In this document: piece after piece, positions 32,387 through 40,472 of the stretch
Numbering within the stretch: the stretch's first letter is position 1
Layout: each line of letters opens with the position of its first letter
Assembly (NCBI RefSeq): GCF_900110415.1
Contig: NZ_FODR01000023.1
Coordinates: forward strand, 1-40,472
Length of the DNA: 40,472 bases
Reading direction: 5' to 3'
Source of the DNA: Mucilaginibacter sp. OK283
GTDB taxonomy: Bacteria > Bacteroidota > Bacteroidia > Sphingobacteriales > Sphingobacteriaceae
The notes under the pieces: generated by a model
Database searches by the model: none
The model's input: only the letters and a program-made list of their open reading frames with translations
What the model was told of the DNA's origin: nothing
Translations under genes and position numbers: made by a program

Positions 32387-34468
32387 TTAATCGTTAAACA
32401 AATCCTGTGACCTTTGAACTCTTGAACGAACGTACAGGAACGATAGCAATATCAATATAAGTATCCCCAGCAAAATGTACAGGTTATAACTATCCCAGAA
32501 ACGGGTTAAACCACTTTTAGTATCAATATACTCCAGGTTTTCGCTCGATTTATTGATATTAAACAGGTATTTGTTGGAGTTTACATCAGATATACATACG
32601 TTGCTTGACAGGGTTGAAAGCTGCTCGGTGATTGATTTTGACGCGGCCAGAAAAGCTTCGGCTATGTGTGTTCCGGTTGCGGTGAGTACCAGCGTGGCGT
32701 TATTGCTGCGGCCATAAAATATTTGCGCAAGCCCATTTGATACGGTATCATTTAAGGAGTATACTACAGTGTTATCGTCGGTTTTATATAGCCTGAAATC
32801 CTTGTCGAAGCGGATGGGGGCATCAGGAAATTCTTTCATTAACTTGTCATTTTTGGATAACAACGCAATGATATTATATTTTTTCAGGTCGTTTGACGGA
32901 AAATCGGCTGAGTAAGCAAACTCTGGGAAGTTGTTGGCGTTAATGTTGTTGTTTAGTTCATAAATAATTTCGCCCATAGCGCCGGCCGCGTATTTTGCAT
33001 ATTCTTTAGATACGATGATGCGTGTTGTGCCGGTATTAAATGCCTCGGGGTATTGGTAAAAGCTCAGATCGGTGGTTATAAAAGGATTTTTTGATTCCAG
33101 GTATGATTTGTCTACATCAACTTCGGCAAAAAAGTTGGTGAAGCTATCCTTGCAATGGCCACTGGTTGGGTAAAACCTGAATTCGGCTTCCAGCGTGTTG
33201 TACTTGTGGTGCTGATAACGGTTAATGGTAATGGCTGTATTTAATTTACCGGTACCATCAAGCTTTTCGCTGTTAATAAGCAGGCCGTTAAGGTATATAT
33301 TAAAGAAACCACGGTCGCCTGCGCTTAAAGCGCTGTAATTGGCCACAAAACGAATCTCCACCTCTTTTGGAGTAAAACTAAAATCGCTGTTTTTAAATGA
33401 GTATGCACTTTTTAACGATCCTATACCCGATAAAAAGTCGGCTACACCGCCAATTTGTTTTAATGAAAGTTTTGAACGGTTTTCGTCGATAGTTTTTGAA
33501 AAGGTGTTTTGTGCTTTTTCTATCAGCAGGTAATCGCCAAAGGTCGAATTTAAAATATTCATGTTACCCAGGGCGGTAATGGCTTTTTCGTAGCCAGCAT
33601 CGTCGCCGCCGGTTACAAATAAAATCTCTTTTGGCTGCATTTCCTGCGTTGCGGTTTTTACCGCTGTAAGTACACCTTTAACATCAACCAGGCGGGTATT
33701 GGTATCAGTAACCAAACTCATTGATTTATGCAGGTAAAATAAACCCTGGTCATTTTGTGGGGTTACTTTTATCAGTTGGCGTGCATCGGCATTCAACTTG
33801 CCAACCAAACCAACTTTAATATAGTTCCGTAAAGTATCGGGCATATGGGCTTCGTCATAAACCATAATGTCTCTGGTTTGTGTCTTTTTTAACCTGGAGT
33901 AGGCCCATGCAACCGCTTTAAGATCGGAAAGGGTTGGGTTTGCAGGGTAAACAATGGCCTTTTTTGAATCGAAGCAATTGCTAATGTTTACATTATCAAA
34001 AAAACCTTTATTGCTGCGTAATAATGATAGGTATGAATAATTTTTAATTTTCAGCCACATGCCCGGGTTGTCAAGATCGCGGCACTCATCATCGGTGATG
34101 GTTAGCAGTGTTTTAATCTGAATTTTAAGGAACTTATCGTTCGATAAATCGGCCCTGGTTAAGGTAAGTACTATTTTTTGGATAGAATCCTTAGTCATCC
34201 GGGCGCTATAAGCGGGTTTGTTGTTTATAACGATGTTAATGTACGAATGATCTTTAAGCAGGGCCTGAGAGGGCTCAAAAAACAACACCACTTTGCTTCC
34301 GTTCATCTCGGTAAGCGGCGTAATTTTAAAATAAAATGAGTTGGCACCGCTCATGCCGTATATCATATCATCATCGTGGCCCAGCGACTTAAAGGTTAAA
34401 AGCTGCTGTGCTTTTGACGCCGTACTAATAACAAATACAAAGGCTAAGAGGGAAAAAAATTTATTCAT
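32387..34468 (-). CDS. BcsB-like cellulose synthase accessory protein
   Basis: A 693-residue exported protein with a signal peptide (residues 1-20) and a single C-terminal membrane helix (about 663-680), the layout of BcsB, the periplasmic partner that guides the nascent glucan. The BcsB pattern DDECRDLDNPGMW is at residues 126-138, and a second cysteine-bearing block, PTSGHCKDSFTNFFAEVDVDKS, follows in the second carbohydrate-binding half. It is shorter than E. coli BcsB. It lies between the kinase gene (14-nt gap) and the GT2 synthase. The family name cellulose synthase regulatory subunit is historical: BcsB itself does not bind c-di-GMP. Confidence 0.85.
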   Translation of the reverse strand: MNKFFSLLAFVFVISTASKAQQLLTFKSLGHDDDMIYGMSGANSFYFKITPLTEMNGSKVVLFFEPSQALLKDHSYINIVINNKPAYSARMTKDSIQKIVLTLTRADLSNDKFLKIQIKTLLTITDDECRDLDNPGMWLKIKNYSYLSLLRSNKGFFDNVNISNCFDSKKAIVYPANPTLSDLKAVAWAYSRLKKTQTRDIMVYDEAHMPDTLRNYIKVGLVGKLNADARQLIKVTPQNDQGLFYLHKSMSLVTDTNTRLVDVKGVLTAVKTATQEMQPKEILFVTGGDDAGYEKAITALGNMNILNSTFGDYLLIEKAQNTFSKTIDENRSKLSLKQIGGVADFLSGIGSLKSAYSFKNSDFSFTPKEVEIRFVANYSALSAGDRGFFNIYLNGLLINSEKLDGTGKLNTAITINRYQHHKYNTLEAEFRFYPTSGHCKDSFTNFFAEVDVDKSYLESKNPFITTDLSFYQYPEAFNTGTTRIIVSKEYAKYAAGAMGEIIYELNNNINANNFPEFAYSADFPSNDLKKYNIIALLSKNDKLMKEFPDAPIRFDKDFRLYKTDDNTVVYSLNDTVSNGLAQIFYGRSNNATLVLTATGTHIAEAFLAASKSITEQLSTLSSNVCISDVNSNKYLFNINKSSENLEYIDTKSGLTRFWDSYNLYILLGILILILLSFLYVRSRVQRSQDLFND

Positions 34469-34482
34469 CTGATTGTAAATAA

Positions 34483-35829
34483 TTAACTTATAACATAAAA
34501 TTCTACCCGGAAATAATTGCCATTTTCATCGCTGCGGTATGATAAATCGCCGCCCATTTCCTGGGCCATTAATTTGGCTATTGACAGGCCAAGCCCCAAA
34601 CGGCTTTCGGTTATGCCCGATGTATCGTTTAATGTTTTTAATTTATTAAACATCATATCCAATTCGCTTTGCCCTATGGCAATACCTTCGTCAATAATTT
34701 CAAAAACAAAGCGTTGGCGCTGCAGGCTGGTTACAACTTTGATGGTATTATTGGTTTGCGAAAACTTAATGGCATTTGATAAAAGGTTTTGGAATACCTG
34801 CCCGGCAAATACTTTATCAAGTTTTACGTTTAAAGGCAGTTTTAATATGTTATCAACCAGGTGGATATTTTTCATTTGAGCGGTATCATACAGGCCCCTG
34901 AAAACGTGCATTACCTCAACATTAATATCAAAAATCTCGGTGTTGAACTTAATCTCCGGCGATTCGATCTCTTTAACATCCATCAGCTTATTAAGCATAT
35001 ATTGCATTTTATCGGCCGATTCGGCTATGTAGCCCACATATTCTTTCTGATCATTGCTCAAGCGGTAATCCTCTTCTTTGATCATGTTGTTGCTCATGGT
35101 GATTGAACCGATCAGGTTTTTTAAATCATGCCCTGCTATATTAATGAAGCTGTTTTTTTGCTCATCCAGTTTGCGCAGTTCTGCATACTGTAAATCAATA
35201 AGGTTGTTTTTCTCGTTGATAGATGTATTTTGCTCCTTCAGTTGCTCGTTTGACTTCTCGATAAGTATTGCCGAACGCGCATCGCGCTTCATTATCTTAA
35301 AGCGGGTATTAGGCACAATACACGAAATGGCCGATATAATGAAAAAAAGCTGCCCGCCACCGTTTATCACAATATCCAGGTTGTACTCGTGCTGCATGTT
35401 AAAAAACACAGCAAGCAACAAAATGGCCAGCAAAAACTGGATGATTGAATGTATAGGCTCCCAAAAAACCTGCAGGTTAAAAAACAGTACAAGTGTAGCA
35501 AAAAGCGAATAATATATATTTAAATTGGACACTCCTACTATATTACAAAGCAGTGCCGATGTTACCGATAACAGTAACATACTAACATGTAACAATATGC
35601 GATAGTCGTATTTTTTGTATTGAATGTAAGTATATAAAGCATAAATTATAAGGCAGGTAATTATCCTTACAATAAAAAACTGTATCCAGATGTCGGGCGC
35701 GTAAATAAAATCGACTATGCTAAAAAGCGGGTAAAGAAATATGATCATCCAAACAATATTGTTGGTTTGGAACCATGCTTTTTTTGAGGTCTCTTTTATT
35801 AATTCTTCTTTTGTAATTTGAACAAACAT
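34483..35829 (-). CDS. Membrane-bound sensor histidine kinase
   Basis: A 448-residue kinase. Six hydrophobic segments occupy about residues 24-172 with short loops, so the sensing domain is inside the membrane. A coiled coil (about 190-228) leads to the HisKA domain with the phosphorylated histidine at H234 (INIAGHDLKN), and the ATPase domain has the N box with N352 (NLLSNAIKFS), the G1 box DEGIAI (380-385) where DxGxG is usual, and a normal G2 box LGLGLS (411-416). No receiver domain or adjacent response regulator gene is present. It is the first gene of the polysaccharide operon, 14 nt before the BcsB-like gene. Confidence 0.93.
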   Translation of the reverse strand: MFVQITKEELIKETSKKAWFQTNNIVWMIIFLYPLFSIVDFIYAPDIWIQFFIVRIITCLIIYALYTYIQYKKYDYRILLHVSMLLLSVTSALLCNIVGVSNLNIYYSLFATLVLFFNLQVFWEPIHSIIQFLLAILLLAVFFNMQHEYNLDIVINGGGQLFFIISAISCIVPNTRFKIMKRDARSAILIEKSNEQLKEQNTSINEKNNLIDLQYAELRKLDEQKNSFINIAGHDLKNLIGSITMSNNMIKEEDYRLSNDQKEYVGYIAESADKMQYMLNKLMDVKEIESPEIKFNTEIFDINVEVMHVFRGLYDTAQMKNIHLVDNILKLPLNVKLDKVFAGQVFQNLLSNAIKFSQTNNTIKVVTSLQRQRFVFEIIDEGIAIGQSELDMMFNKLKTLNDTSGITESRLGLGLSIAKLMAQEMGGDLSYRSDENGNYFRVEFYVIS

Positions 35830-35895
35830 TATTCGTTATCTTGAAATTATGATCAAAAATAAAAGCTTTAAGTTAATCGGTGTAAATGCTTTATT

Positions 35896-37020
35896 GTGAA
35901 AAATAAAATTATGTGTTATACGCGGTTATTATACTGTTTGTTAATATTATTATGTATAGCAACAACATGCCCGATTGCAAAAAGCAGTCCAAAAAATATG
36001 AACGCGCGTGCACTGGTCTTTAAACGGGCCGCAACCCTCAACAACGGCATTAGCTTTTCATGGCTCGAGCAAACCTGGAATAAAAATTCATTGAGGCAGG
36101 GCGCTATAAACGATACCGATTTTAAACTAATAAAAAGGTTGGGGTTTAGGAGTATCAGGCTCCCGGTAGCTTTTACATATTTTGAATCTGCAGGCGTGCC
36201 GGCTGCCGAAATATTGGAATACATTGATAACGTAGTTAAGCAATGCCATAGGTACGGATTTAAATTGGTATTGGATTACCATTATGGCAATTTAAATGAT
36301 ATAAACGGCAATGCCGAAACCGTTAAAATTATCACTTTGTGGACAAAACTGGCCAAAAGGTATAAACATATCGATGCCGGCGAGCTGTTTTTTGAGTTAT
36401 ACAACGAGCCGCCCCACATGAACCCCGATGTGTGGAAAGACGTAGCATATAACGTTGTAACCGCACTGCGAAAAGTTGATAAAACGCGTACATTTATCAT
36501 AGGTGCCAGTAACTACAACAGTATATATGAGTTAAGCCGCTTTGCGCGGCTTGCCGATGATAACATTATATACACATTTCACTTTTACGAACCTTTCTTT
36601 TTTACCCACCAGGGGGCCAGCTGGGTAGGTAACCAGGTTGCCACAACCGGGGTATCATTTCCTTATAGTGCGGAAAATTTTCCAGCCCTTGATCCCAGGG
36701 CAAACGGAACGCCGGGCGAAAGCAACCACGAAATGTATAAACGTGATGGTAACGAACAGTCGGTAAATGATAAGCTGCAAATTGTGAAGGCCTGGGGCGA
36801 TAAATATGGCGTACCAATAATTTGCGGCGAGTATGGCGTATATAATAAATACGCAGATTTAGACAGCCGCTGCAGGTATATTAAAGCGGTAAGGGCGGCA
36901 CTAAAAAAGCTGGGTATCCCAGGGATGCTTTGGGACTATAATGATTCGTTCTCGATATTCACGGGCAAGCCCTCGATGGATAATTTGCCTGCGTGTATGA
37001 AAGACGCAATAGCTTATTAA
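35896..37020 (+). CDS. Glycoside hydrolase family 5 (cellulase-type) exported enzyme
   Basis: A 374-residue GH5 protein, a TIM-barrel retaining glycanase. The acid/base glutamate is E171 in YNEP and the nucleophile is E312 in CGEYGVY; the GFRSIRLPV, LVLDYHYG and TFHFYEPF blocks fit the fold. The N-terminus has a hydrophobic export segment (about residues 9-25). The frame begins with GTG at 35896; ATG at 35911 (M6) is a good alternative. It is divergent from the kinase-BcsB-synthase operon with a 66-bp gap, and likely trims or clears the polysaccharide, the role played by BcsZ (GH8) in proteobacterial cellulose loci. Confidence 0.93.
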   Translation: MKNKIMCYTRLLYCLLILLCIATTCPIAKSSPKNMNARALVFKRAATLNNGISFSWLEQTWNKNSLRQGAINDTDFKLIKRLGFRSIRLPVAFTYFESAGVPAAEILEYIDNVVKQCHRYGFKLVLDYHYGNLNDINGNAETVKIITLWTKLAKRYKHIDAGELFFELYNEPPHMNPDVWKDVAYNVVTALRKVDKTRTFIIGASNYNSIYELSRFARLADDNIIYTFHFYEPFFFTHQGASWVGNQVATTGVSFPYSAENFPALDPRANGTPGESNHEMYKRDGNEQSVNDKLQIVKAWGDKYGVPIICGEYGVYNKYADLDSRCRYIKAVRAALKKLGIPGMLWDYNDSFSIFTGKPSMDNLPACMKDAIAY

Positions 37021-37057
37021 GCCTTAAAATGATGTAACTTTATTGTGGTTTAAATGT

Positions 37058-37065
37058 TACCTTTG
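37058..37065 (+). promoter_or_regulatory. Bacteroidota -7 promoter box of the desaturase gene
   Basis: TACCTTTG fits TAnnTTTG and ends 17 nt before the ATG at 37083, giving a leader of about 10 nt. A -33 TTG at the usual spacing is not clear. Its presence suggests that the desaturase gene has its own promoter rather than depending on the GH5 gene 62 bp upstream. Confidence 0.5.
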
Positions 37066-37082
37066 AACACTAATAATTTGTT

Positions 37083-38063
37083 ATGGAATTTTTTGTAGAA
37101 AAACGCAGGGAAGTAATGAGCCACATTGAAAAATTCATGCTCGAAAAGATGTATGATTTTTTAAAACCTGTTGATACGATATGGCAGCCCTCAGATTTTT
37201 TACCCGATTCTTCAAGAGATACCTTCTTTAACGAAATTAAAGAACTGCAGGAAAGCGCACAGGGATTAAGCTATGACCTTATTGCGGTATTGATAGGTGA
37301 TACCATTACAGAAGAAGCGTTGCCAACCTACGAATCATGGTTAACCATGGTTGATGGTGTTTCAAAAAACGAAGAAGGTGGCTGGATGAAATGGACACGC
37401 CATTGGACTGCCGAAGAAAACCGCCACGGCGATTTGCTTAACAAGTACCTTTATTTATCGGGCCGGGTTAATATGCGCATGATGGAGGTATCTACCCAAT
37501 ACCTTATTGCCGATGGTTTTGATATAGGCACCGGTACCGACCCGTACCGCAATTTTATATATACATCTTTCCAGGAGCTGGCAACCAACGTATCGCACAG
37601 GCGTGTGGCATCGCAGGCTAAAAAAGATGGCGATACTTTATTGTCAAAAATGTGCGGCGTAATTGCAGGCGATGAGGCCCGCCACGCCAAAGCCTACAAG
37701 TACTTTATCGAAAAAATATTTGAGGTTGACCCTAACGAAGCCATGATAGCCTTTGAGGATATGATGCGCAAAAAAATTGTAATGCCAGCCCACTTCCTGC
37801 GCGAAGTAGGTTTAAAAATAGGTCAAACTTTTGGCCACTTTACCGATGCCGCCCAGCGTTTAGGTATTTACACCGCAATTGATTATGTTGACATATTAAA
37901 AGAGTTGATTGAAGACTGGCATATTGAAAGTGTTACCGACCTTAATGAAAGCGGCGAAAAAGCCCGTGATTATATTATGAACCTACCCGGCCGCTTACTA
38001 CGCGTTGCCGATAGGATGAAAAACCCGATGCTGGAGTACAAGTTTAGCTGGATAAACGGATAA
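37083..38063 (+). CDS. Acyl-ACP desaturase (ferritin-like di-iron)
   Basis: A 326-residue soluble fatty-acid desaturase of the stearoyl-ACP delta-9 type, which inserts a cis double bond into acyl chains held on acyl carrier protein. The di-iron ligands are visible as two ExxH pairs, EENRH (111-115) and DEARH (197-201), with further ligand candidates E78 (TEE) and E165/H172 (FQELATNVSH). No signal peptide or membrane segment is present, consistent with a cytosolic enzyme needing ferredoxin. It would adjust membrane fluidity. A strong terminator follows the gene. Confidence 0.95.
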   Translation: MEFFVEKRREVMSHIEKFMLEKMYDFLKPVDTIWQPSDFLPDSSRDTFFNEIKELQESAQGLSYDLIAVLIGDTITEEALPTYESWLTMVDGVSKNEEGGWMKWTRHWTAEENRHGDLLNKYLYLSGRVNMRMMEVSTQYLIADGFDIGTGTDPYRNFIYTSFQELATNVSHRRVASQAKKDGDTLLSKMCGVIAGDEARHAKAYKYFIEKIFEVDPNEAMIAFEDMMRKKIVMPAHFLREVGLKIGQTFGHFTDAAQRLGIYTAIDYVDILKELIEDWHIESVTDLNESGEKARDYIMNLPGRLLRVADRMKNPMLEYKFSWING

Positions 38064-38088
38064 GTTTTTAAACCGATAAGATTTTTAA

Positions 38089-38115
38089 AGAGACGCATTA
38101 TATGCGTCTTTTTTT
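38089..38115 (+). terminator. Rho-independent terminator after the desaturase gene
   Basis: AGACGCAT, loop TAT, ATGCGTCT (38091-38109) followed by a run of T to 38115 make a classic intrinsic terminator 27 nt after the stop codon. The A-run on its left would let it act on the minus strand too, but the convergent MscS gene ends further right, at 38175. Confidence 0.92.
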
Positions 38116-38174
38116 GTTTAGGGGGTGGTTTGAAAATATTTACCTTCAAAAAGACCCATTGTCATTTAATATTC

Positions 38175-39800
38175 CTACTCCACCTTAAACCCTGGTTTAA
38201 CATACCCGTCGGCCACATAGCCATCCGGAATCTGGATATGGTTGCCATCCCGTAACGATGTATAATGCGGCGACATGATCTCGACCCCCGCCTCGTTAAA
38301 CTTGTCCTGTATGTTTTGGTGTAATCGCGAATAGATGGCGGCCATTTGGTTTGATAAGGCTGTGTATGCATTCAACTGGTAGCTCACGTTAAAATCGTTT
38401 AATTCGGTTTGCAGTACAAAAGGTTTTTTATCGGCCATAATGCCTTCGGTGGCTTCGGCTGCGCTGATTAAAAGATGATGTACCGTTTGCCAGGACACAT
38501 CGTAACCAATGGTAACTGTGGTGTTCAATATCAGGCCCATTGTATTAGCCACGGTTGTATAGTTGGTGGTGTGGCCGCTTAATATAGTGGCGTTGGGTAT
38601 GGTGATATCTTCATTTTTGATGGTGCGCAGGCGCGTTACCAATAAGTTTTTTTCTACCACATCGCCCATAACATCGCCTACTTTGATGCGGTCGCCAATT
38701 TTATAGGGGCGCATATAGGTAAGTACAATGCCCGATACCATGTTGGATATGGCTGATGATGACCCTAACGAAAACAATATCCCCAGGAATACGGTAACCC
38801 CCTGGAAAATCTTTGAATCAGAGCCCGGCAAATAAGGGAATATCACCACAAACATAAACGCGAAAAGCAATACCCTGATGATGTTATAGGTTGGCATGGC
38901 CCACTCGGCATAAAAGCCTTTAATAGTAAAATTGCCCAGGGCTATTTCGTTGGCTATAAATTTTACCAGTTTAACTATGTAACGGGTTACCAGGTAAATA
39001 ACGGCAATGGTAAGCAGGTTGGGAATATAATGTACAATGGCAAGTAATATGCTTTTAAAAGGTGTAACCACATAGCCCAGCAACTGTACCGAAATGGGTT
39101 TTGACGAAGGGAAAATATAAAACAAAACCGGGAGTGCAAGATACACCAGCATAATAATAACAATGATGCGTGCTATGCGTAGCAGGCCGGTGATAACGGG
39201 CAGCAGCCGGTGTGCGTAAACCACGGGTGCGCCCTGCGATGCCAGTTTATCCATCCGGGTTTCCCAAGCCGTTAATAGTTTCAGCTTTAACCATCGCGAG
39301 GCTTTAAATAGTGCCCAAATAAGCGCTATTAACAATACAATAACGGCTATGGCTTCTAAAATATTAACTATAACCTGTTGGGTGCCATTATTGGTAAAGT
39401 AGTTGCCAAGTTTTTGTTTAAGGATGAGTAAATAGCTGGCGGCAAGTTGCGGGCGGTTAAGTTCGGTAAAAGTTGCATCCTGGTTATTTACGGCCATCAC
39501 AATTTGCGAGTTGTAATAAATAACCGATAATGTGCTGTCGTTTTTTAAAGTGAGCGAATCGGGATTAAAATTCATCCGTGCTACAAGGGCCTCTATCCGT
39601 TTGGTAACTATGGCGGCACGTTCCTGCACGTTAAACAAGCCCTGGCCGGCATATAATTTAAGCAGGGTATCGCGGTTGATAATAACCGGTTGGCCTTGCG
39701 GAGGCGCAGGGGTCGGGGTTTTGGCTTTAACAGGCGCTTGCGCGTTCAGGTTGACAGATGTTAATAAAAAACAGATCAACAGGTACCAAATATTACGCAT
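38175..39800 (-). CDS. MscS-family mechanosensitive ion channel
   Basis: A 541-residue MscS-type channel with an exported N-terminal extension. A signal peptide (1-20) and a proline-rich linker precede a mostly helical periplasmic domain, then membrane segments near 145-165, 208-229, 259-280 and 308-324, and the pore helix (about 333-362) with LGSSSAISNMVSGIVLTYMRP. The MscS beta domain follows directly (YKIGDRIKVGDVMGDVVEK) with the TIPNATIL block. It releases solutes on hypo-osmotic shock. The gene lies convergent to the desaturase and upstream of it a small unknown gene runs in the same direction. Confidence 0.94.
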   Translation of the reverse strand: MRNIWYLLICFLLTSVNLNAQAPVKAKTPTPAPPQGQPVIINRDTLLKLYAGQGLFNVQERAAIVTKRIEALVARMNFNPDSLTLKNDSTLSVIYYNSQIVMAVNNQDATFTELNRPQLAASYLLILKQKLGNYFTNNGTQQVIVNILEAIAVIVLLIALIWALFKASRWLKLKLLTAWETRMDKLASQGAPVVYAHRLLPVITGLLRIARIIVIIMLVYLALPVLFYIFPSSKPISVQLLGYVVTPFKSILLAIVHYIPNLLTIAVIYLVTRYIVKLVKFIANEIALGNFTIKGFYAEWAMPTYNIIRVLLFAFMFVVIFPYLPGSDSKIFQGVTVFLGILFSLGSSSAISNMVSGIVLTYMRPYKIGDRIKVGDVMGDVVEKNLLVTRLRTIKNEDITIPNATILSGHTTNYTTVANTMGLILNTTVTIGYDVSWQTVHHLLISAAEATEGIMADKKPFVLQTELNDFNVSYQLNAYTALSNQMAAIYSRLHQNIQDKFNEAGVEIMSPHYTSLRDGNHIQIPDGYVADGYVKPGFKVE

Positions 39801-39846
39801 AGGTAGTTTTTCTGTTAAAGCTAAAAATTATATTTCAAATTTTCGC

Positions 39847-40173
39847 TTAGCCTTCCTGCACAAGATCGGTGCCGTACTTGCCCGCCACATCGGCAAACAA
39901 CTCGTTCAGGATAGATTCCACCGTGAGCGAATTTACATCATCCACATAATGCTCATTACGGGTAATATGCAGTTCGTGATCAACTATTTCCAGCTTAAAC
40001 AAAACCCCTTCGTACAAATCCGGCTGACTTATTTCAATAATATCATTATGCCCGCTGATGGTGAAGTTAATGGCACTTTGCCTGCGTTCGTGAAAAAGCG
40101 CATTCAGCTTATGTTGCAGTATGTTAAATAACTCGTGGATATGTATTGGGGTATGGAGTGTTATAATTTTCAT
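39847..40173 (-). CDS. Small protein of unknown function
   Basis: A 108-residue cytosolic protein with no recognised domain. The start at 40173 (MKIITLHTPIHIHELFNILQHKL) is used because the longer frame, open to 40281, runs into repeat DNA. It begins with a histidine-rich strand and an amphipathic helix, has a central beta-rich stretch (INFTISGHNDIIEISQPDLYEGVLFKLEIVDHELHITRN), and ends in an acidic helix. Normal composition and codon use, and its position 46 bp upstream of the MscS gene on the same strand, favour a real gene. Confidence 0.65.
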   Translation of the reverse strand: MKIITLHTPIHIHELFNILQHKLNALFHERRQSAINFTISGHNDIIEISQPDLYEGVLFKLEIVDHELHITRNEHYVDDVNSLTVESILNELFADVAGKYGTDLVQEG

Positions 40174-40251
40174 GGTAATACATTTGTATTGTTTAATATT
40201 ACAAAGCACCTTTGTTATTGTTTGAGCATCCTGGTTAAGGAAGGCGGTTAT

Positions 40252-40384
40252 ACTCACCCGCCCGACGCTGCGCTGGGGCACGCTTCTCTCTTCACCTGCG
40301 GTGGAAAGATGGGCTTGAACAATGTTAAAAGAATTAATAACAATATAAGCAAACTTTCAAGCCCCTCTTTCCTGCGCAGGTGGT
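40252..40384. repeat. Interspersed inverted repeat, third copy, interrupted
   Basis: The left arm (40252-40320, from ACTCACCCG to GGGCTTGAAC) and the first part of the right arm (40354-40384, TTTCAAGCCCCTCTTTCC) match the units at 2299 and 2634 in order and orientation. The loop is different and AT-rich. The right arm stops matching at about 40384, well before its usual end, so the copy is truncated or interrupted. Confidence 0.75.
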
Positions 40385-40472
40385 CGTTGCGCAACTATTG
40401 AGACTATTATACAGACGTGAGCCTGTTCGTCCGTTCTTTGAACTATTGATTAAAACGAAGTTAGGAAGTTCA
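40385..40472. other. Unassigned DNA at the right edge
   Basis: Immediately after the broken repeat, GTTGCGCAAC (a 10-bp palindrome) and two AACTATTGA words (40391 and 40441 regions) appear, and the window ends with TGAACT/AGTTCA in inverted orientation. This could be the end of an inserted element, but too little is visible to say. Confidence 0.3.

Noticed and set aside
40173..40281. N-terminal 36-codon extension of the small unknown protein
   Set aside because: The extension runs into the interspersed repeat and is less plausible than the internal ATG at 40173.

Overview
The window reads as chromosome of a Bacteroidota bacterium of the Sphingobacteriaceae, most likely Mucilaginibacter or a close Pedobacter relative. 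The reasons are family-specific content (a GLPGLI protein paired with a large outer-membrane barrel, GH76 and WbsX-type glycan proteins, DUF1345, an acyl-ACP desaturase), promoters of the TAnnTTTG type lying just upstream of start codons, and GC-moderate genes separated by many repeat-rich spacers. No rRNA, tRNA, CRISPR array or complete insertion sequence was found. The genus call is inference; no 16S gene is present.

Layout. 1-90 is the 3' end of a group II intron (domains V and VI) whose body lies outside the window. 673-1863 holds a DUF2199 protein and a reductase of the dihydrofolate reductase fold. 1975-2878 is repeat DNA, followed by a GH76 alpha-1,6-mannanase-like lipoprotein (2929-4167) and a three-copy tandem repeat of about 406 bp (4345-5589). 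5934-8738 carries argH, a HAD phosphatase-like gene, a ywbE-type gene with a broken or slippery frame, and a DUF1345 membrane protein. 8735-13875 is mostly minus strand: DUF72, a 286-bp internally deleted transposon relic, a Tat-exported amidase, a PEBP-like protein, an AraC regulator and an exported protein. 14143-19142 has small lipoprotein, MBL hydrolase, ChbG/YdjC deacetylase, CAP-domain and WbsX genes.

19378-24360 is a complete glycerol catabolic locus: glpF, glpK and glpD on the minus strand, and a DeoR-family repressor gene divergent from glpD with inverted repeats between them. 24605-28221 is a GLPGLI / outer-membrane barrel operon with a sharp palindrome placed over its promoter. 28860-37020 is the most unusual part: a minus-strand operon of a membrane histidine kinase, a BcsB-like protein, a GT2 synthase with an N-terminal type-II-secretion-ATPase (MshEN-like) domain and a GT-C-like membrane protein, with a GH5 glycanase divergent from it. 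It looks like a cellulose-type exopolysaccharide machine in which PilZ/c-di-GMP control is absent and the MshEN-like domain has lost its nucleotide-binding triplets; a kinase sits in the operon instead. An acyl-ACP desaturase, an MscS channel and a small unknown gene close the window, which ends in another, interrupted copy of the first repeat family.

A recurring theme is spacer DNA built from tandem 7-12-nt words, often followed by their reverse complement, so that the spacer can fold into one long hairpin (1975, 5855, 17018, 21760, 24377, 32296). The words differ from site to site but the design is the same.
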